Shown here one piece after another: positions 8,680 through 17,906 of a stretch of 64,000 nt of DNA. How positions within the stretch are numbered: position 1 is the first letter of the stretch; each line of letters opens with the position of its first letter. Made by a program: the position numbers and the translations under genes. The notes below the pieces were generated by a model. That model saw nothing but the letters and a program-made list of their open reading frames with translations. It was not told the origin of the DNA and did not search any database. Source of the stretch: CAWHMS01 sp963830495. GTDB taxonomy: Bacteria > Actinomycetota > Actinomycetes > Propionibacteriales > Nocardioidaceae. Location of the stretch: NCBI GenBank assembly GCA_963830495.1, contig CAWHMS010000003.1, forward strand, positions 744,001-808,000, written 5' to 3'.

Positions 8680-9961
8680 CTAGCCACGGATGGTCTCCTG
8701 TTCGGACGTCGGCAGGACCGGATGTCCCTCGTCGGGCCTCGGCGGGACCGGGTAGCCGCCGGCGAACGCGTCGAACTCCGGCGGGCCCGCGGGCTCTGCC
8801 TCGTCGTCGGTCCGCTCCCCGACGAAGCCGAGCAGCACGAAGACGGCCAACGCCACGGCGGCCGCCACCAGCAGGTACGTGCGGTCGAACCGGCCCCTCC
8901 AGGCTGATCGTCCGGATCGCCCCGACGGCGATGATCCACACCAGTGCCACCGGGATGAGCACCTTCCAACCGAACTTCATGAACTGGTCGTAGCGGAGCC
9001 GCGGCAGCGTGCCCCGCAGCCAGATGAACACGAACACGAAGAGGAACGTCTTGGCGAAGAACCACAGCACCGGCCAGTAGCCCTCGTTGGCACCCTCCCA
9101 GATCGACAGCGGCCAGGGGGCGCGCCAGCCGCCGAGGAACATCGTCGTGGCCAGCATCGAGACGGTCACCATGTTGATGTACTCGGCGAGGAAGAAGAAG
9201 GCGAACTTGATCGAGGAGTACTCGGTGTGGAACCCGCCGACGAGCTCGCCCTCCGCCTCCGGCAGGTCGAAGGGCGCCCGGTTGGTCTCGCCGACCATCG
9301 AGATCATGTAGATCACGAACGAGGGCAGCAAGATGATGCAGTACCACAGCTCGGTCTGCGCCGCGACGATCTCCGACGTCGACATCGACCCCGCGTAGAG
9401 GAAGACCGCCACGAGGGAGAGGCCCATCGCGATCTCGTAGCTGATGACCTGGGCCGACGATCGCAGCGCCCCGAGCAGCGAGTAGGTCGACCCGGACGAC
9501 CACCCCGCCAGCACGATGCCGTACACGCCGATCGAAGCGATCGCGAGGATGTAGAGCACCCCGACGGGCAGGTCGGTGAGCTGCAGCGGCGTGTCGATGT
9601 CGGTGAAGGGAATCTCGACGACCGGTCCGAACGGGATGACGGCCACCGCGAGGAAGGCCGGGATCGAGGCGAGCAGCGGTGCGGCGATGAAGACGACCTT
9701 GTCCGCAGCCTTGGGGACGATGTCTTCCTTGAGCATCAGCTTCACGCCGTCGGCGAGGCTCTGCAGCAGGCCGAAGGGGCCGTGCACGTTGGGGCCGATG
9801 CGGTGCTGCATCCGAGCCACGACCCGGCGCTCCAGCCAGATGTTGAAGAGCGTGAAGACGAGCAGGATCACGAAACAGAGCAGCACCTTGATGAGCACGA
9901 CCCACCACGGGTCAACCCCGAAGGCGCTCAGGTCGTCGACAGCCAACAGCTGGTCGTGCAT
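8680..9961 (-). CDS. nuoH: NADH-quinone oxidoreductase subunit H, one-base frameshift near 3' end
   Basis: This membrane subunit of complex I forms the quinone-binding channel with NuoB and NuoD. The first 355 or so residues are normal NuoH with about seven membrane helices, including GLLQSLADGVKLMLKEDIVP and the loop GETNRAPFDLPEAEGELVGG. After the sequence AIRTISLEG the open frame turns into Arg-rich nonsense and stops at 8675. Dropping one C from the run CCCC at 8894-8897 (GGGG in the gene) restores a hydrophobic last helix (TYLLVAAAVALAVFVLLGFV) and a natural C-terminus ending at the TAG at 8680-8682. The restored product is 426 residues. Either this is a sequencing error, or the copy makes a NuoH without its last helix. 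Confidence 0.88.
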
Positions 9962-12402
9962 CAGTCGACACCTCTCTCGACTCGCACCCGGGAGCCGGCG
10001 CCGACCCGGAGGTCACGGCGGAGGTTGACCTGCCCCGAGTTGCTCGGCAGCCACACCACGTCGTCTCCGATGTCGCCGACCAGGACGGGCAGCTTCACCG
10101 ATCCGTGGTCGGACCCGACCTTGACCAGGTCGCCTTCGCTGACGCCGAGCCGGGTCGCGGCACCGGGCGACAGCACGGCTACCGGCCGACGACCGGTAGC
10201 GGCGAGATAGGGCTCCCCGTCGATCGCGCGACTGTCGTCGATCAACGTCCGCCAGGTGCTGAGCGTGAAGCCCTCCGACTTGTCAGAACGTGAGCTTGCC
10301 ATAGCCCGGTGAGGTTCTGACAACTCGTGGAAGGTGGGTGATGCACCGTCCCACGGTCCGAGCTCGCGCAGATCCGCGGCAGCCTGCTCCGTGGTGCGGA
10401 AGCCCAGCGGCTGTTCGAGCTCGTCGGCGATGCCTGCCAGCACCCTGATGTCGGTGAGCGCATTGCTGTCGAGGACGCGGCCGAAGGGCCGAACCCGGCC
10501 CTCCCAGTTGACGAAGCTGCCGGCCCGCTCGGCCACCGGCGCCACCGGCAGGACCACGTCGGCGCGCTCGGTCACGGCAGAGGCGCGCACCTCGAGGCTG
10601 ACCAGGAAGCCGACGGCGTCCAGGGCGCGCAGCGCAGCGGCCGGGTCGCGCAGGTCATCGACCTCGACGCCGCCGACCACCAGCGCCGCGATCTCGCCCG
10701 ACTCGGCCGCAGCCAAGATGCCGTCGGTGTCTCGTCCCGCAAGTGCGGGCAGTACGTCGAGACCCCACGCAGTGGCCACGTCGACGCGCGCGGCGGCGTC
10801 GGACAGCGGGCGGCCGCCGGGCAGCAGGTTCGGCAGCAGGCCGGCCTCGAGGGCGCCGCGCTCGCCGGCACGCCGTGGCACCCAGGCGAGCCTGGCGCCG
10901 GTGGATGCGGCCAGCGTCACCACGGCAGAGAGCGTCCCTGGCGAGGCTGCGGCCCGCTCGCCCACGAGGATGACGCCGCCGGAGTCAAGGGCGACGTCGC
11001 CGTTGCCAGCGACGGCCGCCACGGCCTCCGCCTCCGCTCCCGGCGCCGTGCGCAGCAGCGAACCGCTCAGCTTCGCCAGGCCTCGAGACGTGTGCGACGC
11101 GATCGAGCACACCCGGGTGCCGTGCTGCTGGACGGCCTTGCGGAGCCGCAGGAACACGATCGGCGACTCCTCCTCCGGCTCGAATCCGAGGAGGAGCACC
11201 GCGTTGGCGTGCTCGAGGTCTGCGTACGACGGTCCGACCTGTGCGGCGATGTGCGCAGCCAAGAAGCCGGCTTCCTCGTCGGAGTGCGGCCGCGCCCGGA
11301 AGTCGACGTCGTTGGTGCCGAGCACCGCACGGGCGAGCTTGCCGTAGGCGTAGGCGTCTTCAGCGGTCAACCGGCCACCGGCCAGCACACCCGCCTGGGT
11401 GCCGGCTGCCGCCAGGCCCCGAGCCGCGACGACGAAGGCCTCCGGCCAGGACGCCGGGCGAAGCTCTCCGGACCCCTCGTCACGCACCATCGGACGGGTG
11501 ATGCGGTCGTCCTGCCGCGTCGAGGTGAACGCGAAGCGACCCTTGTCGCAGTTCCACTCCTCGTTGACCTCGGGGTCCCTTCCGGCCAGCCGGCGGGTCA
11601 CCTTGCCACGACGGTGGTCGGTGCGCAGCGCGCACCCGGAGGCGCAGTGCTCGCAGACCGTCGGGGTCGACATCAGGTCGAAGGGTCGCGACCGGAACCG
11701 GTACGCCGCCGACGTCAACGCACCCACCGGACAGATCTGGATCGTGTTGCCCGAGAAGTAGGACTCGAACGGCTCCTTCTCGTAGATGCCCACCTGCTGC
11801 AGCGCGCCCCGCTCGACCAGCGCGATGAACGGGTCACCGGCGATCTGCTGGCTGAACCGGGTGCAGCGGGCACAGAGCACACAGCGCTCGCGGTCGAGCA
11901 GCACCTGCGCCGAGATGTTGATCGGCTTGGTGAAGGTCCGCTTGGTCTCCCCGAAGCGTGACTCGCCACGCCCGTTGGACATCGCCTGGTTCTGCAGCGG
12001 GCACTCGCCACCCTTGTCGCAGACCGGGCAGTCAAGCGGGTGGTTGATCAGCAGGAACTCCATGATCCCCTGCTGGGCCTTGTCGGCCACCGGCGACGAG
12101 TGCTGTGTGCGGACCACCATGCCCGGAGCCACCGCCAGCGTGCAGGACGCCTGCGGCTTGGGGATCGGTCGTCCGTTGCCGGCGTCGGGGACCTCCACCA
12201 GGCACTGCCGGCACGCTCCCACCGGCTCCAGCAGCGGGTGGTCGCAGAAGCGCGGGATCTGCACCCCGATCTGCTCGGCGGCCCGGATCACCAGGGTGCC
12301 CTCCGGCACGGTGACGTCGATGTCGTCGATGCTCAGCGTGACCGTCGGGACCGACTCCTCGTCCTGCCGGCCGGGGTCGTCGTTCACCTTCTGCAGAGTC
12401 AT
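9961..12402 (-). CDS. nuoG: NADH-quinone oxidoreductase subunit G
   Basis: This is the large peripheral-arm subunit of complex I, 813 residues from the ATG at 12400-12402. It is related to molybdopterin oxidoreductases. The N-terminal part carries a [2Fe-2S] set (Cys 53, 64, 67, 87), a His-ligated [4Fe-4S] set (His 121, Cys 125, 128, 134) and a further [4Fe-4S] set (Cys 174, 177, 180, 224). Cys 250, 253, 257 and 285 form the extra off-path N7-type cluster that only some bacteria keep. The C-terminal molybdopterin-like domain has lost cofactor-binding function in this family. The start overlaps the nuoF stop and the stop overlaps the nuoH start, both as ATGA. A longer upstream frame lies inside nuoF and is rejected. 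Confidence 0.96.
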   Translation of the reverse strand: MTLQKVNDDPGRQDEESVPTVTLSIDDIDVTVPEGTLVIRAAEQIGVQIPRFCDHPLLEPVGACRQCLVEVPDAGNGRPIPKPQASCTLAVAPGMVVRTQHSSPVADKAQQGIMEFLLINHPLDCPVCDKGGECPLQNQAMSNGRGESRFGETKRTFTKPINISAQVLLDRERCVLCARCTRFSQQIAGDPFIALVERGALQQVGIYEKEPFESYFSGNTIQICPVGALTSAAYRFRSRPFDLMSTPTVCEHCASGCALRTDHRRGKVTRRLAGRDPEVNEEWNCDKGRFAFTSTRQDDRITRPMVRDEGSGELRPASWPEAFVVAARGLAAAGTQAGVLAGGRLTAEDAYAYGKLARAVLGTNDVDFRARPHSDEEAGFLAAHIAAQVGPSYADLEHANAVLLLGFEPEEESPIVFLRLRKAVQQHGTRVCSIASHTSRGLAKLSGSLLRTAPGAEAEAVAAVAGNGDVALDSGGVILVGERAAASPGTLSAVVTLAASTGARLAWVPRRAGERGALEAGLLPNLLPGGRPLSDAAARVDVATAWGLDVLPALAGRDTDGILAAAESGEIAALVVGGVEVDDLRDPAAALRALDAVGFLVSLEVRASAVTERADVVLPVAPVAERAGSFVNWEGRVRPFGRVLDSNALTDIRVLAGIADELEQPLGFRTTEQAAADLRELGPWDGASPTFHELSEPHRAMASSRSDKSEGFTLSTWRTLIDDSRAIDGEPYLAATGRRPVAVLSPGAATRLGVSEGDLVKVGSDHGSVKLPVLVGDIGDDVVWLPSNSGQVNLRRDLRVGAGSRVRVERGVD

Positions 12403-13751
12403 GCGGGCGCTCCAGCGGTGGTCGAGCCGGACAGGGCTGGCGCACCGAAGAGCGTCGATACCGCAGGATCGAAGGGGCAGCCGCCGTGGGTGAGATGCGC
12501 GAGGTACTCGTCGCGGAAGTACTGGATCGACGACGTGATCGGCGAGACTGCGCCGTCGGCGAGAGCGCAGAACGACCGGCCGAGGATGTTGTCGCACTGG
12601 TCGATGAGGAGATCCAGGTCCGCCTCGCCACCTGAGCCGTCGGCACTGGCCTGACCACTCTCCAGGCGCGCCAGCACCTGGACCAGCCACCAGGTTCCCT
12701 CCCGGCAGGGCGTGCACTTGCCGCAGGACTCGTGCTTGTAGAACTCGGTCCACCGCAACACCGCACGCACGACGCACGTGGTCTCATCGAAGATCTGCAG
12801 CGCCTTCGTCCCCAGCATCGAGCCGGCCACCCCGACCGCTTCGTAGTCGAGGGGTACGTCGAGGTGCTCCGCCGTCAGGATCGGGGTCGACGAGCCACCC
12901 GGTGTCCAGAACTTCAGCTCGCGACCATCCCGGACGCCCCCGGCGAGGTCGAGCAGCTCGCGCAAGGTGATGCCCAGTGGGGCCTCGAACTGGCCCGGGT
13001 TGGTGACGTGGCCGGACAGCGAGTAGAGCGTCATGCCCTTGCTCTTGTCGGTGCCCATGCCGCTGAACCAGTCGGAGCCGTTGTCGATGATGCAGGGTAC
13101 GGAGGCGATCGACTCGACGTTGTTGATCACCGTCGGGCAGGCGTAGAGCCCGGCGACGGCCGGGAACGGCGGCCGCAGCCGGGGCTGGCCGCGACGGCCC
13201 TCGAGCGAGTCCAGCAGGGCCGTCTCCTCGCCGCAGATGTAGGCGCCCGCGCCGGCGTGCACGACCAGCTCTAGGTCGTAGCCGGAGCCGTGGATGTCGG
13301 TGCCCAGGTGCCCGGCCAAATAGGCCTCCTGGACCGCACGCTGCAGCCTCCTGACCACATGCAGCACCTCACCGCGCACGTAGATGAAGGCGTGCGTCGC
13401 GCGGATCGCGTACGAGGAGATGATGACGCCCTCGATGAGAGTGTGCGGGCTGGCCAGCATCAGCGGGATGTCCTTGCAGGTGCCAGGCTCGGACTCGTCG
13501 GCGTTGACCACCAGATAGTGCGGCTTTTCGTCGCCCTGCGGGATGAACCCCCACTTCATGCCGGTCGGGAATCCGGCGCCGCCCCGACCGCGCAGACCTG
13601 AGTCCTTGACCATGGTGATGATGTCGTCAGGCGTCTCTCCGAGAGCCTTGCGCAGTGCTCCATAGCCGCCGCGCGCTTCGTAGCCGGACAGTGTCCAGGC
13701 GCGCTCCTGGTCCCAGTTGTCGGAGAGCACCGGGGTGAGCGTGTCTGTCAT
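12399..13751 (-). CDS. nuoF: NADH-quinone oxidoreductase subunit F (NADH and FMN binding)
   Basis: This is the entry point for electrons in complex I, 450 residues. It oxidises NADH through FMN and a [4Fe-4S] cluster. Visible features are the Gly-rich NADH/FMN loop RGRGGAGFPTGMKW (residues 54-67), the block NADESEPGTCKDI, the cluster motif SCGKCTPCREG and the distal Cys in GRSFCALADGA. The length is normal. It overlaps nuoE upstream and nuoG downstream by four bases each. Confidence 0.97.
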   Translation of the reverse strand: MTDTLTPVLSDNWDQERAWTLSGYEARGGYGALRKALGETPDDIITMVKDSGLRGRGGAGFPTGMKWGFIPQGDEKPHYLVVNADESEPGTCKDIPLMLASPHTLIEGVIISSYAIRATHAFIYVRGEVLHVVRRLQRAVQEAYLAGHLGTDIHGSGYDLELVVHAGAGAYICGEETALLDSLEGRRGQPRLRPPFPAVAGLYACPTVINNVESIASVPCIIDNGSDWFSGMGTDKSKGMTLYSLSGHVTNPGQFEAPLGITLRELLDLAGGVRDGRELKFWTPGGSSTPILTAEHLDVPLDYEAVGVAGSMLGTKALQIFDETTCVVRAVLRWTEFYKHESCGKCTPCREGTWWLVQVLARLESGQASADGSGGEADLDLLIDQCDNILGRSFCALADGAVSPITSSIQYFRDEYLAHLTHGGCPFDPAVSTLFGAPALSGSTTAGAPA

Positions 13752-14680
13752 GACTCGTCCTTCCCGTCGGATGAGCGGTCATCGTCGAAGAGCGAGCCCT
13801 GGGCCTTGTCGGGGTCCTTGCCCCCCTGGACCTCTGCCGGCGACTCCTCGACGGCCACGTCGGGCTCCTCACGCCCGGTCGTCTCTGCCTGGTCCGCCGC
13901 CACGCTCCGGCCGTCGGTGCTGCCACCGCCCCGCCCGGCGACGCCCGTCGAGACCGCGCCGTCCGTCGTACGACGTGCGTCGGCCGGGGCAGTCCACCCG
14001 CGCTCGCGGGCGATCCGCAGGCCGAGCAGCGACGCCGGTCCGGCCGCTGGCCCCTCGTCGGCCAGGTCGTCGGGGAAGCCGGCGAGCACCCGCTCTGCCT
14101 CGCGCCAGGTGCACACCCGCGCCCCGCGCGTGGCAGTCACCTCGCGTCCTGCTCGCAGCTCGTCGACGACCTGGACGGCCGACTCCGGGGTCTGGTTGTC
14201 GAAGAACTCCCAGTTGACCATCATGACCGGCGCGTAGTCGCAGGCGGCGTTGCACTCGACGTGCTCCAGCGTGATCCGCCCGTCGGAGGTCGTCTCGTCG
14301 TTGCCGACGTCGAGGTGGTCCTTGAGCCGCTCGAAGATCGCGTCGCCGCCCATGACCGCGCACAGCGTGTTGGTGCAGACCCCGACGTGGTAGTCGCCCA
14401 CCGGCCGCCGCTTGTACATGGTGTAGAACGTCGCCACGGCGGAGACCTCTGCGGCGGTCAGGCTCAAGACCTCGGCACATGCCTCGATGCCCCGGGGGGT
14501 CACGTAACCCTCGACGCTCTGCACGAGGTGCAGCATCGGCAGCAGTGCCGACCGCGGCTGCGGATAGCGCGCGGCCAGCTCCCGCAGCTCGGCGAACGTC
14601 TCATCGGACAGCCGGCGAGCACCCTCCACGTCGGCGGCAGGCCCGCCGGGTGTCGTCGCGGAACGATCGGTCGGTTGCAT
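13748..14680 (-). CDS. nuoE: NADH-quinone oxidoreductase subunit E
   Basis: This is the thioredoxin-fold [2Fe-2S] subunit of the NADH module, 310 residues from the ATG at 14678-14680. The cluster ligands are Cys 102, 107, 143 and 147. The family core ends near residue 215. About 95 further residues are hydrophilic, Gly- and Asp-rich and probably disordered (ending SLFDDDRSSDGKDES). Such tails occur in actinobacterial NuoE but not in the short proteobacterial form. The ATG lies two bases after the nuoD stop. Confidence 0.95.
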   Translation of the reverse strand: MQPTDRSATTPGGPAADVEGARRLSDETFAELRELAARYPQPRSALLPMLHLVQSVEGYVTPRGIEACAEVLSLTAAEVSAVATFYTMYKRRPVGDYHVGVCTNTLCAVMGGDAIFERLKDHLDVGNDETTSDGRITLEHVECNAACDYAPVMMVNWEFFDNQTPESAVQVVDELRAGREVTATRGARVCTWREAERVLAGFPDDLADEGPAAGPASLLGLRIARERGWTAPADARRTTDGAVSTGVAGRGGGSTDGRSVAADQAETTGREEPDVAVEESPAEVQGGKDPDKAQGSLFDDDRSSDGKDES

Positions 14681-14682
14681 GG

Positions 14683-16035
14683 TCAGCGATCCACTCCACC
14701 CATGACGGGGTCGATGCTGGCGACCGCCACGATGACGTCGGCGACCTGGCCACCCTCGCTCATCGCCGGCGCGCTCTGCAGGTTGACGAAGGACGGGTCC
14801 CGGAAGTGCGCGCGGTAGGGCCGGGTGCCGCCGTCGGACACCACATGGCAGCCGAGCTCGCCGCGGGGAGATTCGACGACGCCGTACGCCTGACCGGCCG
14901 GTACCCTGAAGCCCTCGGTCACCAGCTTGAAGTGGTGGATCAGCGCCTCCATCGACTCGCCCATGATGTGCCGGATGTGGTCCAGCGAGTTGCCCATGCC
15001 ATCCGAGCCGACCGCGAGCTGGCTCGGCCAGGCGATCTTCTTGTCCCCGATCATGATCGGGGAGCCTTCGAGGCCCTGCAGCCGCTCGGTGCACTGCTCG
15101 ACGATGCGTAGCGACTGCCACATCTCCTCGAGCCGGATCCGGAAGCGTCCGTAGGCGTCGCAGGTGTCCCACGTCGCCACGTCGAAGTCGTAGGTCTCGT
15201 AGCCGCTGTACGGCTGCTTGGTGCGGAGGTCCCAGTCGTATCCGGTCGCCCGCAGCACCGGACCCGAGGCGCCCAGCGCCAGGCAGCCGGCCAGGTCGAG
15301 ATAGCCGACGTCGACCAGCCGCGCCTTGAAGATCGGGTTGGCGTTACACAGGTCGGCGTACTCCGGCAGCCGCTTCCGCATGACGCCGATGAACTCTTTG
15401 ATCTTCTCCAACGCGCCCGGCGGCATGTCTTGCGCGACCCCACCCGGGCGGATGAACGCGTGGTTCATGCGCAGCCCGGTGATCAGCTCGAAGAGGTCGA
15501 GCACCAGCTCCCGCTCCCGGAAGCCGATCGTCATGACGGTGAGCGCGCCGATCTCCATGCCGCCGGTGGCGATCGCGACCAGGTGCGACGAGATCCGGTT
15601 GAGCTCCATCAGCAGCACCCGCATCACCTGCGCGCGCTCGGGGATCTGGTCCTCGATCCCCAGCAGTCGCTCGACGCCGAAGCAGTAGGCGGCCTCGTTG
15701 TAGAAGGGCGACAGATAGTCCATCCGGGTGCAGAAGGTGACGCCCTGCACCCAGGTGCGGTACTCCATGTTCTTCTCGATGCCAGTGTGAAGGTAGCCGA
15801 TCCCGCACCGGACCTCGGTGACCGTCTCGCCCTCCAGCTCCAGGATGAGGCGAAGGACACCGTGCGTCGACGGATGTTGGGGGCCCATGTTGACGACCAC
15901 CCGCTCGTCGGCCTCGAGGTCGATGCCGGCGACGACGGAGTCCCAGTCCTGGCCGGTGACGGTGAAGACCTTGCCGGCCGTGGTGTCCTGCTCCTGCGCG
16001 TAGACGTCGGAGCCCGTGTGCTGTGTGCTGCTCAT
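14683..16035 (-). CDS. nuoD: NADH-quinone oxidoreductase subunit D
   Basis: This is the hydrogenase-like subunit that forms the quinone head-group site with NuoB, 450 residues from the ATG at 16033-16035. The conserved block VVVNMGPQHPSTHGVLRLIL holds the His expected to contact quinone. GIGYLHTGIEKNMEYRTW and DMPPGALEKI are further family blocks. The start codon shares one base with the nuoC stop (TGATG). A longer frame upstream overlaps nuoC and is not used. Confidence 0.96.
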   Translation of the reverse strand: MSSTQHTGSDVYAQEQDTTAGKVFTVTGQDWDSVVAGIDLEADERVVVNMGPQHPSTHGVLRLILELEGETVTEVRCGIGYLHTGIEKNMEYRTWVQGVTFCTRMDYLSPFYNEAAYCFGVERLLGIEDQIPERAQVMRVLLMELNRISSHLVAIATGGMEIGALTVMTIGFRERELVLDLFELITGLRMNHAFIRPGGVAQDMPPGALEKIKEFIGVMRKRLPEYADLCNANPIFKARLVDVGYLDLAGCLALGASGPVLRATGYDWDLRTKQPYSGYETYDFDVATWDTCDAYGRFRIRLEEMWQSLRIVEQCTERLQGLEGSPIMIGDKKIAWPSQLAVGSDGMGNSLDHIRHIMGESMEALIHHFKLVTEGFRVPAGQAYGVVESPRGELGCHVVSDGGTRPYRAHFRDPSFVNLQSAPAMSEGGQVADVIVAVASIDPVMGGVDR

Positions 16036-16880
16036 CAGTTGTATGACCTCCGCTGGTCCGGCGGCGGGATGGTCGCGCCCTTGTACTCGACGGGGATGCC
16101 GCCGAGCGGGTAGTCCTTGCGCTGCGGGTGTCCTGGCCAGTCGTCGGGCATCTGGATCCGGGTGAGGGCGGGATGTCCGTCGAAGACGATGCCGAAGAAG
16201 TCGAAGGTCTCTCGCTCGTGCCAGTCGTTGGTGGGGTAGATCGACACCACGGAAGGGATGTGCGGGTCGACGTCGGGGCACGACACCTCGACCCTGATGC
16301 GGCGATTGTGGGTCATCGACAACAGGTGGTAGACCGCGTGCAGCTCCGCGCCGGTCTCGCCCGGGTAGTGGACGCCGCTGACTCCGCTGCAGAACTCGAA
16401 CCGCAGCTCCTCGTCGTCACGCAGGTGCTGCATCACCGGCAGCAGGTGCTCGCGCGCGACCCGGAAGGTGATCTCCCCGCGATGCACGACAACGGCGGGG
16501 ATCGCCTCGGCGTGGGTGTCGGGCAGCAGCGCGTGCAGGCGGTCGGCAGCGGCGTCGAACCAGCCGCCGTACGGCCGCTGCGTGGCGCCAGGAACCACGA
16601 CCTCGCGCACCAAGCCGCCGTAGCCGGACGTGTCACCCGTGCCGGCAGCGCCGAACATCCCGTGCCGCGTGTCGACCACCTCGAGGTCCTGGCTCGGCAC
16701 CGGACCCGGGTCGTCGCTGAGCGCCACGGCCCTCTCGCCCTGGCTGTCGTGTTGCGACTTGTCAGCGATCGAGACCTCGTCGGCCGGCTTGTCGTCCATC
16801 GACCGCTCGCCGGCCGGCTTCTCCGGGTCACCGGCCGGCTGGCCGGCCGGCGGCACCTGGTCGGGTTGGTCGTCGGTCAC
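16035..16880 (-). CDS. nuoC: NADH-quinone oxidoreductase subunit C, extended N-terminus
   Basis: This is the complex I subunit that sits at the base of the peripheral arm, 281 residues from the GTG at 16878-16880. The family core runs from about residue 120 (AAADRLHALLPDTHAEA) to the end. It includes YHLLSMTHNRRIRVEVSC and ERETFDFFGIVFDGHPALTR. The first 70 or so residues are a charged, repetitive extension with three PAG/KPA-type repeats. That segment is coded by imperfect direct repeats near 16800-16860. The gene is separate from nuoD, unlike the nuoCD fusion of enterobacteria. Confidence 0.95.
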   Translation of the reverse strand: MTDDQPDQVPPAGQPAGDPEKPAGERSMDDKPADEVSIADKSQHDSQGERAVALSDDPGPVPSQDLEVVDTRHGMFGAAGTGDTSGYGGLVREVVVPGATQRPYGGWFDAAADRLHALLPDTHAEAIPAVVVHRGEITFRVAREHLLPVMQHLRDDEELRFEFCSGVSGVHYPGETGAELHAVYHLLSMTHNRRIRVEVSCPDVDPHIPSVVSIYPTNDWHERETFDFFGIVFDGHPALTRIQMPDDWPGHPQRKDYPLGGIPVEYKGATIPPPDQRRSYN

Positions 16881-17431
16881 GGCAGCAGACCCTTCACGTC
16901 GGACGTCGGGGTGGCGGCCAGGGCGAGCTGCTCCTCGGCGGCGACCACGTCGCGGCGATGGCTGCCGAGCTTGGAGGTCTTGATGTCCTCGTGCAGCTTG
17001 AGGATCGCGTCGATCAGCATCTCCGGCCGGGGCGGGCAGCCGGGCAGGTACATGTCCACCGGGACGACATGGTCGACCCCCTGCACGATCGCGTAGTTGT
17101 TGAACATCCCGCCACTGCTCGCGCACACGCCCATGGCGAGCACCCACTTCGGCTCGGCCATCTGGTCGTAGATCTGCCGCAGCACCGGCGCCATCTTCTG
17201 GCTCACCCGGCCGGCCACGATCATCAGGTCGGCCTGACGAGGGGAGGCGCGGAACACCTCCATGCCGAAGCGGGCCAGGTCGTAGCGCGGCCCACCCGAC
17301 GTCATCATCTCGATAGCGCAGCAGGCTAGCCCGAAGGTCGCCGGCCACAAGGAGGCCTTGCGGAAGTATCCGGCCAGACCCTCGACCGTCGACAGCATCA
17401 CCCCGGACGGGAGCTTCTCCTCGATGCCCAT
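16877..17431 (-). CDS. nuoB: NADH-quinone oxidoreductase subunit B (cluster N2)
   Basis: This subunit carries the terminal [4Fe-4S] cluster N2, which reduces menaquinone. With the ATG at 17429-17431 it has 184 residues. The ligands are the adjacent Cys 37 and 38, Cys 103, and Cys 132 in the motif PGCPPRPE. These match the family exactly. Its stop overlaps the nuoC start (GTGA). A frame reaching further upstream overlaps nuoA and is rejected. Confidence 0.97.
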   Translation of the reverse strand: MGIEEKLPSGVMLSTVEGLAGYFRKASLWPATFGLACCAIEMMTSGGPRYDLARFGMEVFRASPRQADLMIVAGRVSQKMAPVLRQIYDQMAEPKWVLAMGVCASSGGMFNNYAIVQGVDHVVPVDMYLPGCPPRPEMLIDAILKLHEDIKTSKLGSHRRDVVAAEEQLALAATPTSDVKGLLP

Positions 17432-17462
17432 GCTGGTGTCAGCCTCCTCTCTGCGTGTGCCG

Positions 17463-17822
17463 TCAGTCCCACTCGAGCCCACCGCGCCGCCAGACGTAGG
17501 CGTACGCGACGAACACGGTGCCGATGAAGAGAGCCATCTCGACCAAGCCGAACAACCCCATCTGGTCGAAGGCGACAGCCCACGGGAACAAGAAGATGAT
17601 CTCGATGTCGAAGACGATGAACAGCATGGCGGTGATGTAGTACTTGACCGGGAACTTGCCGCCTCCCACCGGCTGCGGCGTCGGCTGGATGCCGCACTCG
17701 TAGGAGTCCAGCTTCGCCCGGTTGTAGCGCTTCGGACCGATGACCGAGCTGGCGACCACGGAGCCGACGGCAAACAACGCCGCGAGGATCATCAGGCCGA
17801 TGATCGGCACGTAGGGACTCAT
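17463..17822 (-). CDS. nuoA: NADH-quinone oxidoreductase subunit A
   Basis: This is a small membrane subunit of complex I, 119 residues with three membrane helices. The loop SYECGIQP carries the conserved Cys near the quinone cavity. The second helix has FDIEIIFLFPWA with acidic residues in the membrane. An AGGAG site lies about eight bases before the ATG. It is the first nuo gene and starts 84 bases downstream of the end of menJ. Confidence 0.97.
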   Translation of the reverse strand: MSPYVPIIGLMILAALFAVGSVVASSVIGPKRYNRAKLDSYECGIQPTPQPVGGGKFPVKYYITAMLFIVFDIEIIFLFPWAVAFDQMGLFGLVEMALFIGTVFVAYAYVWRRGGLEWD

Positions 17823-17888
17823 GCTGCCGCACTCCTCTGGCTGAGTGTCACCGTCGTCTCGACACGCTGGTCCGGGTCACGTCTCGTC

Positions 17889-17894
17889 ATCCTA
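17889..17894 (-). promoter_or_regulatory. Possible internal promoter -10 before nuoA
   Basis: The 84 bases between menJ and nuoA hold a TAGGAT hexamer on the minus strand, followed by about 65 bases of leader and a clear AGGAG site. I see no good -35. It may give nuoA-N its own transcript in addition to readthrough from menJ. Confidence 0.3.
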
Positions 17895-17906
17895 GGACCC
17901 GCCCCC

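Noticed and set aside
8679..9908. A long minus-strand frame joined in front of nuoI, giving a 590-residue protein
   Set aside because: The upstream part is Arg-rich and overlaps nuoH in another frame; only the last 180 residues resemble NuoI.
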